Assembly (NCBI GenBank): GCA_028286385.1
Contig: JAQBRQ010000013.1
Coordinates: 1 to 38,053, forward strand
Source of the DNA: Candidatus Saccharimonadota bacterium
Lineage (GTDB): Bacteria; Patescibacteriota; Saccharimonadia; Saccharimonadales; UBA4665
Length of the DNA: 38,053 bases
Direction of reading: 5' to 3'
In this document: one piece after another, positions 33,922 to 38,053 of the stretch
How positions within the stretch are numbered: the first letter of the stretch is position 1
How the letters are laid out: each line of letters starts with the position of its first letter
Position numbers and translations under genes: made by a program
The notes under the pieces: model-generated
What the model was told of the DNA's origin: nothing
Databases searched by the model: none
The model's input: the letters and a program-made list of their open reading frames with translations, nothing else

Positions 33922-34170
33922 TTGGTAGCTTTTTGTTATAGATGTTTATCTGTGCGACCGCTACCTCTGAAATACGACAATTTTTTGACCGCAAACTCAT
34001 TTGCACCCCTGGTAATATAAACGTCTATTTGTAAGAGTATTTGCACCCCGTGTGCAGGAGTTTGTATCAGTACAACCCCTTCCAATTCGATCCTTGAGCG
34101 CATATCCCTAACTGGCACCCCTAGGTCAGCTAAGCGCTTAACTGTCCTAAAGAGCCATCTCCAATCTAAA
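33922..34170 (+). promoter_or_regulatory. Long leader of the LysM-CHAP gene
   Basis: The gene-free stretch 33857-34170 holds the promoter above and this leader. Direct repeats of ATTTGCACCCC occur at 33999-34009 and 34039-34049, exactly 40 bp apart, and GCACCCC recurs at 34115-34121. TGCAC (34042-34046) can pair with GTGCA (34052-34056), followed by AGGAG (34056-34060). The frame of the downstream protein is open back to about 34020, but contains no ATG, GTG or TTG before 34171. I could not match it to a known riboswitch. Confidence 0.45.
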
Positions 34171-35226
34171 ATGCGACGTAAGTCGACTCGTCGTCGGGCT
34201 ATACGTACTGCATTATTGTTATCAAATGTCGCCGTTTTAGCGGTGATTTCTATTATTGTTGTCCAAAATCCGCGCACCACTGGCCTACCAAAGGCTGCAG
34301 CCGTGGCTGGCGACACCAGTATTGCCGGAGATGTCGCTAATCCGCTAGACCGCGTATCCTCAGCCGATATCGCCTTGATGGTCGCTCGACTCAGTAGTTT
34401 GCCCGAAACAACGGCTATCACCAACCAGGCGCAGTCTCAGGCTGCCACCGTGACCATCGCTGCCTCTAACGACAGTGTTGTGAGCAAGCCGCAAGTTGTG
34501 GCAACGGCTCTCAAGTCACGGGCCGATATCAAGTCATACACCGCCGTTGCCGGCGACAGTTTAGCCAGCATCGCCGCTAAATTCAGCGTTACCTCAGATA
34601 GCATCCGCTGGTCAAACAGCTTATCCGGTGAAGCAATCACAGCCGGTACCAAGTTAACAATCCCGCCAGTTAATGGCATTATCTACACCGTACAGGCGGG
34701 TGACACGGTCGAAATGCTGGCCCAAAAGTACAATGCCAACAAAGACAAGATCGCTGCCTTTAACGATGCCGAAATCAAAGGTCTTCAACCAGGACAGCAA
34801 ATTGTGATTCCAGATGGCACCAGGGGTGCTGTTATTACTGCTGCTCAAGTAGCTCGCTCCAGCGCTGTGGCAAGCTCCAGCTTCCCTTGGGGTGGCGCAC
34901 CAATCTACGGCTACAACGGCTACGATTACGGCTACTGTACCTGGTACGTCGCTAGCAAGATGGCTGTTCCAAGTAACTGGGGTAACGCCAACACCTGGGA
35001 TAACCTGGCTCCGCTCAGCGGTTGGAGCGTTAGCAGCCGGCCAACTGCCGGAGCTATCGGCCAAAGTGATGCCGGTTACTTCGGTCATGTTGCCTACGTC
35101 GAAGCGGTATCCGATGATGGCACCATGATCAAATACTCCGATATGAACGGCCTCTCTGGCTTTGGCCGCGTGGGCTATAGCGATTGGGTCTCGTCCAGCA
35201 AATTCGGCCACTACATCGCCCACTAA
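34171..35226 (+). CDS. Secreted or anchored peptidoglycan hydrolase, 2x LysM + CHAP
   Basis: 351 aa. A very basic N-terminus (MRRKSTRRRAIR) and a hydrophobic signal or anchor (13-32) lead to a linker, LysM 1 (121-166, YTAVAGDSLASIAAKFSV), LysM 2 (170-214, YTVQAGDTVEMLAQKYNA) and a C-terminal CHAP domain. Likely catalytic residues are Cys256 (YGYCTWYV), His306 (FGHVAYVE) and Asn326 (YSDMNG). CHAP enzymes cleave peptide bonds or the amide in peptidoglycan, for daughter-cell separation or attack on neighbours. ATG 34171 has no ribosome site, and an upstream AGGAG lacks a usual start codon, so the true N-terminus is uncertain. Confidence 0.88.
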   Translation: MRRKSTRRRAIRTALLLSNVAVLAVISIIVVQNPRTTGLPKAAAVAGDTSIAGDVANPLDRVSSADIALMVARLSSLPETTAITNQAQSQAATVTIAASNDSVVSKPQVVATALKSRADIKSYTAVAGDSLASIAAKFSVTSDSIRWSNSLSGEAITAGTKLTIPPVNGIIYTVQAGDTVEMLAQKYNANKDKIAAFNDAEIKGLQPGQQIVIPDGTRGAVITAAQVARSSAVASSSFPWGGAPIYGYNGYDYGYCTWYVASKMAVPSNWGNANTWDNLAPLSGWSVSSRPTAGAIGQSDAGYFGHVAYVEAVSDDGTMIKYSDMNGLSGFGRVGYSDWVSSSKFGHYIAH

Positions 35227-35269
35227 ACAGTCGCTTTAGAGTACAGGGGTGGACTAGAGAGCAAAAATC

Positions 35270-35278
35270 TGGTATTCT
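35270..35278 (+). promoter_or_regulatory. Extended -10 promoter of obgE (leaderless)
   Basis: TGGTATTCT (35270-35278) ends six bases before ATG 35285. Confidence 0.65.
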
Positions 35279-35284
35279 ATAGCG

Positions 35285-36565
35285 ATGAGTTTTATCGATA
35301 AAGTTAAAGTAGTAGCAGTGGCAGGCGATGGCGGCAACGGCAAGTTGAGTTTTCGCCACGAAAAATTTATCGATAAAGGCGGCCCGGATGGCGGCGATGG
35401 CGGCAACGGTGGCGACATCGTACTGCAAGCCAGTCGCAACCAGAACACCCTAGCAGCCTTCCGTTATCAAAGAGAGTTAAAGGCCGATGATGGCAAGCCC
35501 GGCGGCAAAACCCGTATGCACGGCCGCAGCGCCAAGCACATGATCGTGCAAGTTCCGGTCGGCACCGTTGCTACCATCGAAGACGGTGAAGTCGTAGCCG
35601 ATCTGACCGAAGACGGCCAAACGGCAATTATTGCCAAGGGCGGCCATGGTGGCTTCGGTAATGCTCACTTCGTATCATCCCGTCGTCAGGCACCGAACTT
35701 TGCCGAAAAAGGTGAGCCTGGCGAACAATTCAATCTGGGGCTAGAGCTTAAAATGATCGCTGATGTTAGCCTGGTCGGTCTGCCAAATGCTGGCAAATCA
35801 ACGCTGCTGAGTAAAGTCAGTAACGCCCGCCCGGAAATCGCCGACTACGCCTTCACGACGCTATCGCCAAACTTGGGTGTGGCCGATATTGATGGCCAGA
35901 ACAGCGTGCTGATTGCCGACATTCCTGGCTTAATCGAAGGTGCCGCTGACGGCAAAGGCCTGGGCCACGACTTCTTGCGCCACATTGAGCGCACCGCCGT
36001 GGTGCTGCACCTAATCGATGCCTACAACGAAGATGTTGTTAGCGTCTACAAAACCGTCAAAGCCGAGCTTAAGGCCTATCAGCCCGATCTTATCAAACGT
36101 CCCGAAGTCATCGCTATCACTAAAGTTGAAGGTCTTGACGACGAGATGACCGACGATCTTATTAAGAAGCTCAAAAAAGCCGCGCCTAAAGGTGCCGCCA
36201 TTTTTGCCATCTCGGCCCAATCCGGCCAGGGTCTTAAGGAAATGCTCTATGCCATCAGCGGCAAGGTTCAGGAAGTTCGCGCCCATGTTGAGGCCGAAAA
36301 GCCCGATACCAGCATCCCAGTGCTGACGCTGAGCGATACATCCGATGCCTACACCGTTGTCAACGACGAAGAGCTGTACAAAGTCACCGGTGAGCGCATC
36401 GAGCGCTTTGCCCGCCGCACCGACTTCGACAGCGAAGAGGGCGTCCAGCGCTTGCGCGATATCATGCGCCGCGCCGGCATTCTTCACGAAATGGTTCGCC
36501 AAGGCATTGAGCCGGGTAACACCATCCAGGTCGGTAAAAACGCCGCCTACCAATTCGAATATTAA
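35285..36565 (+). CDS. obgE: Obg-family GTPase (ribosome assembly / stress)
   Basis: 426 aa. An N-terminal Gly-rich Obg fold (1-158, with GGPDGGDGGNGGDIVLQA and KGGHGGFGN) precedes the G domain (159-330). There G1 is GLPNAGKST (165-173), G2 lies around FTTLSP, and G3 is DIPG (212-215). G4 reads TKVE (279-282) where most Obg proteins have NKxD. A C-terminal OCT domain (about 345-426) follows. Obg binds the 50S subunit during late assembly and responds to ppGpp. The Asp-to-Glu change at G4 could alter guanine contact. It is monocistronic by its promoter and spacing. Confidence 0.95.
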   Translation: MSFIDKVKVVAVAGDGGNGKLSFRHEKFIDKGGPDGGDGGNGGDIVLQASRNQNTLAAFRYQRELKADDGKPGGKTRMHGRSAKHMIVQVPVGTVATIEDGEVVADLTEDGQTAIIAKGGHGGFGNAHFVSSRRQAPNFAEKGEPGEQFNLGLELKMIADVSLVGLPNAGKSTLLSKVSNARPEIADYAFTTLSPNLGVADIDGQNSVLIADIPGLIEGAADGKGLGHDFLRHIERTAVVLHLIDAYNEDVVSVYKTVKAELKAYQPDLIKRPEVIAITKVEGLDDEMTDDLIKKLKKAAPKGAAIFAISAQSGQGLKEMLYAISGKVQEVRAHVEAEKPDTSIPVLTLSDTSDAYTVVNDEELYKVTGERIERFARRTDFDSEEGVQRLRDIMRRAGILHEMVRQGIEPGNTIQVGKNAAYQFEY

Positions 36566-36602
36566 CTTTTCATTAAGTCACGGCCGCCATGCAGCAGACT
36601 AG

Positions 36603-36611
36603 TGGTAAACT
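36603..36611 (+). promoter_or_regulatory. Extended -10 promoter of the exonuclease I gene
   Basis: TGGTAAACT (36603-36611) is ten bases before ATG 36622; the -35 is weak. Confidence 0.5.
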
Positions 36612-36621
36612 GGTAACTACT

Positions 36622-38053
36622 ATGGCAGCAAGTTTTTTCTTTTACGATCTAGAGACCACCGGGTTTGACGCCCGTGAGGGCCGGGTTATGCAGTTTGCCG
36701 GTCAGCGGACCGATATGGAGCTCAATCCAATCGGCGATCCGGTCAATCTGTTAATCAAGTTAACAGCCGATACCTTGCCGTCGCCAGATGCAATTTTGGT
36801 AACCGGCATCACGCCGCAGCAAACCTTGGCCGATGGCGTCACCGAGGCCGAATTCTTAAAGATTTTTTATGACCAAGTCGTCCAACCGGATACCATATTT
36901 GTGGGCTTCAATAGCATCCGCTTTGACGACGAGTTTATGCGCTTTTTGCACTACCGTAACTTCTACGATCCGTACGAATGGCAGTGGGCTAATGGTTGCT
37001 CGCGCTGGGATATTCTGGACCTGGTCCGCATGACGCGCGCCCTCAGGCCGGAAGGCATTGAGTGGCCTTTCAACGACGAGGGTAAGCCGGCTAACCGCCT
37101 GGAATTGCTCACCAAAGTAAACAAACTTGATCACGAAAATGCCCACGATGCGCTCAACGACGTTTACGCCACCATCGCGGTCGCCAAGTTAATTCGCGAA
37201 AAGCAAAAAGACTTGTTCGAATACTTGCTGGGCGTTCGCGACAAAAAGAAAGCTGCCGAAATCATCGAAACCGGCAATCCGTTCGTGTACTCCACCGGCC
37301 GGTATAGTGGTGCAGGCTCAAGCTTATGTACGTCGGTGGCAGTGTTGCTGGCCAAGCATCCTCAGCCCGGTTCGGCGCTCGTCTTCGATTTGCGCCATGA
37401 TCCAACCCCATTCCTGGATATGAGCGTCGACGAGCTAATCCAGGCCTGGCGCTATTCTAAAGATCCCGAAGCACTGCGCTTGCCCGTCAAATCAGTTAAA
37501 TATAATCGCAGCCCAGCGGTGGCGCCACTCGGCGTTATTAAGGACGAAGCCGTGCAGGAGCGCATCGAACTCAAACTGGAGACCATCACCAAACATCTCG
37601 GAATACTCCAGCAACACCGTGCCGCTTTTGCCAAGAAGATACTAGAGGCAGTCGAAAAGATGGACGCCCAGCGCGATAAAGAACAGCAGACAGCGTTAGA
37701 CGAAAGCCAGCTCACCGTCGACAGCCGCTTATACGACAAGTTTATCGACAACGGCGATAAACAAGCCATGCGTACAGTACGAACCGCCAAGCCCGAAGAG
37801 CTCAATAGCCTGGCCGATAATTTTCATGACGACCGCCTCAAGATGTTACTGCCCCTGTATAAAGCCCGCAATTACCCCAAGAGTCTAGATTCCGATGAGC
37901 GGGCTGCCTGGGACGCTTTTTGCGCCCAAAAACTGTTTGATGGCGGCACCAATAGCCGCTTAGCGCGGTATTTTGCTCGATTAGCCGAGCTAGCAAACGG
38001 CAAGTTAACAGATAGCCAAAAGTACTTACTTGAAGAGCTCCAGCTCTACGGGC
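36622..38053 (+). CDS. sbcB: Exodeoxyribonuclease I, SbcB-like (3' end cut by window)
   Basis: The frame is open from ATG 36622 to the window end (477 codons). A DEDDh exonuclease core shows YDLETTGFD (Asp9, Glu11), GRVMQFAGQRTD, FVGFNSIRFDDEFMR and HENAHDALNDVYATI (catalytic His and Asp). The exonuclease-I-specific middle follows, with AAEIIETGNPFVYSTGRYSG and VFDLRHDPTPFLDM, then a long helical region with LYDKFIDNGDK. It degrades single-stranded DNA 3' to 5' in recombination and mismatch repair. E. coli ExoI has 475 aa, so only a short part should be missing. Confidence 0.93.
   Translation, partial: MAASFFFYDLETTGFDAREGRVMQFAGQRTDMELNPIGDPVNLLIKLTADTLPSPDAILVTGITPQQTLADGVTEAEFLKIFYDQVVQPDTIFVGFNSIRFDDEFMRFLHYRNFYDPYEWQWANGCSRWDILDLVRMTRALRPEGIEWPFNDEGKPANRLELLTKVNKLDHENAHDALNDVYATIAVAKLIREKQKDLFEYLLGVRDKKKAAEIIETGNPFVYSTGRYSGAGSSLCTSVAVLLAKHPQPGSALVFDLRHDPTPFLDMSVDELIQAWRYSKDPEALRLPVKSVKYNRSPAVAPLGVIKDEAVQERIELKLETITKHLGILQQHRAAFAKKILEAVEKMDAQRDKEQQTALDESQLTVDSRLYDKFIDNGDKQAMRTVRTAKPEELNSLADNFHDDRLKMLLPLYKARNYPKSLDSDERAAWDAFCAQKLFDGGTNSRLARYFARLAELANGKLTDSQKYLLEELQLYG

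Noticed and set aside
34053-34065. Calling TGCAGGAGTTTGT a second copy of the 23323-23433 element
   Set aside because: Only 13 bp are shared and there is no inverted partner here, so it is kept as an observation rather than a repeat annotation.
33936-34424. 162-aa minus-strand frame opposite the LysM-CHAP leader and N-terminus
   Set aside because: It overlaps the start of a clear gene, has no promoter or ribosome site, and its composition is that of an antisense shadow.

Overview
The window looks like chromosome from a Candidatus Saccharibacteria (TM7, Candidate Phyla Radiation) bacterium. This rests on gene content I recognise, not on a database search. Cues are a compact alanyl-tRNA synthetase without the C-Ala domain, a short MetRS, many envelope proteins of CPR type, an F1-ATPase operon of unusual composition, short intergenic gaps, and TGA used as a normal stop (several ATGA stop/start overlaps). 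No rRNA, tRNA, CRISPR array, transposase or prophage was seen.

Layout. 1-2.0 kb: end of a secreted Gly/Tyr-rich protein, a shared terminator, and a secreted SGNH hydrolase carrying Asn/Thr/Gly-rich repeats. 2.1-5.0 kb: membrane-anchored FKBP isomerase, ExoD-family membrane protein, a 20-residue basic microprotein, small unknowns, a structured intergenic stretch, and an RRM RNA-binding protein behind a folded 5' leader. 5.1-10.6 kb: cytoplasmic trehalase, metG, tatD, two small unknowns, and a cysteine desulfurase. 10.7-16.9 kb: a seven-gene F1-ATPase operon (c-like hairpin protein, b, delta, alpha, gamma, beta, epsilon) with no recognisable subunit a. 16.9-23.3 kb: a cell-surface block with a membrane-anchored beta-repeat protein, three secreted proteins, a DUF916-like anchored protein and a PKD-like anchored protein, closed by a 111-bp element with perfect 25-bp inverted arms. 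23.5-29.3 kb: mnmA, alaS, two unknown minus-strand genes and a second PKD-like protein. 29.3-38.05 kb: ftsA-like gene, a 580-aa membrane protein, ruvX, mltG, a LysM-CHAP peptidoglycan hydrolase, obgE and exonuclease I (cut by the window end).

How the genes fit together. Cysteine desulfurase and MnmA form a plausible sulfur route to tRNA 2-thiouridine. The FtsA-like, MltG and LysM-CHAP products point to division and wall growth. The surface blocks fit a small cell living attached to a host. Trehalase would let it use a sugar that many actinobacterial hosts accumulate.

Promoters are unusually readable. Many have an extended -10 of the form TGGTAnnnT, and in about a dozen cases the -10 ends only 6-9 bases before the start codon. 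That predicts leaderless mRNAs. The most unusual module is the F1-ATPase: its ring-like subunit has a signal peptide, an exported domain and a c-type hairpin with no membrane carboxylate.
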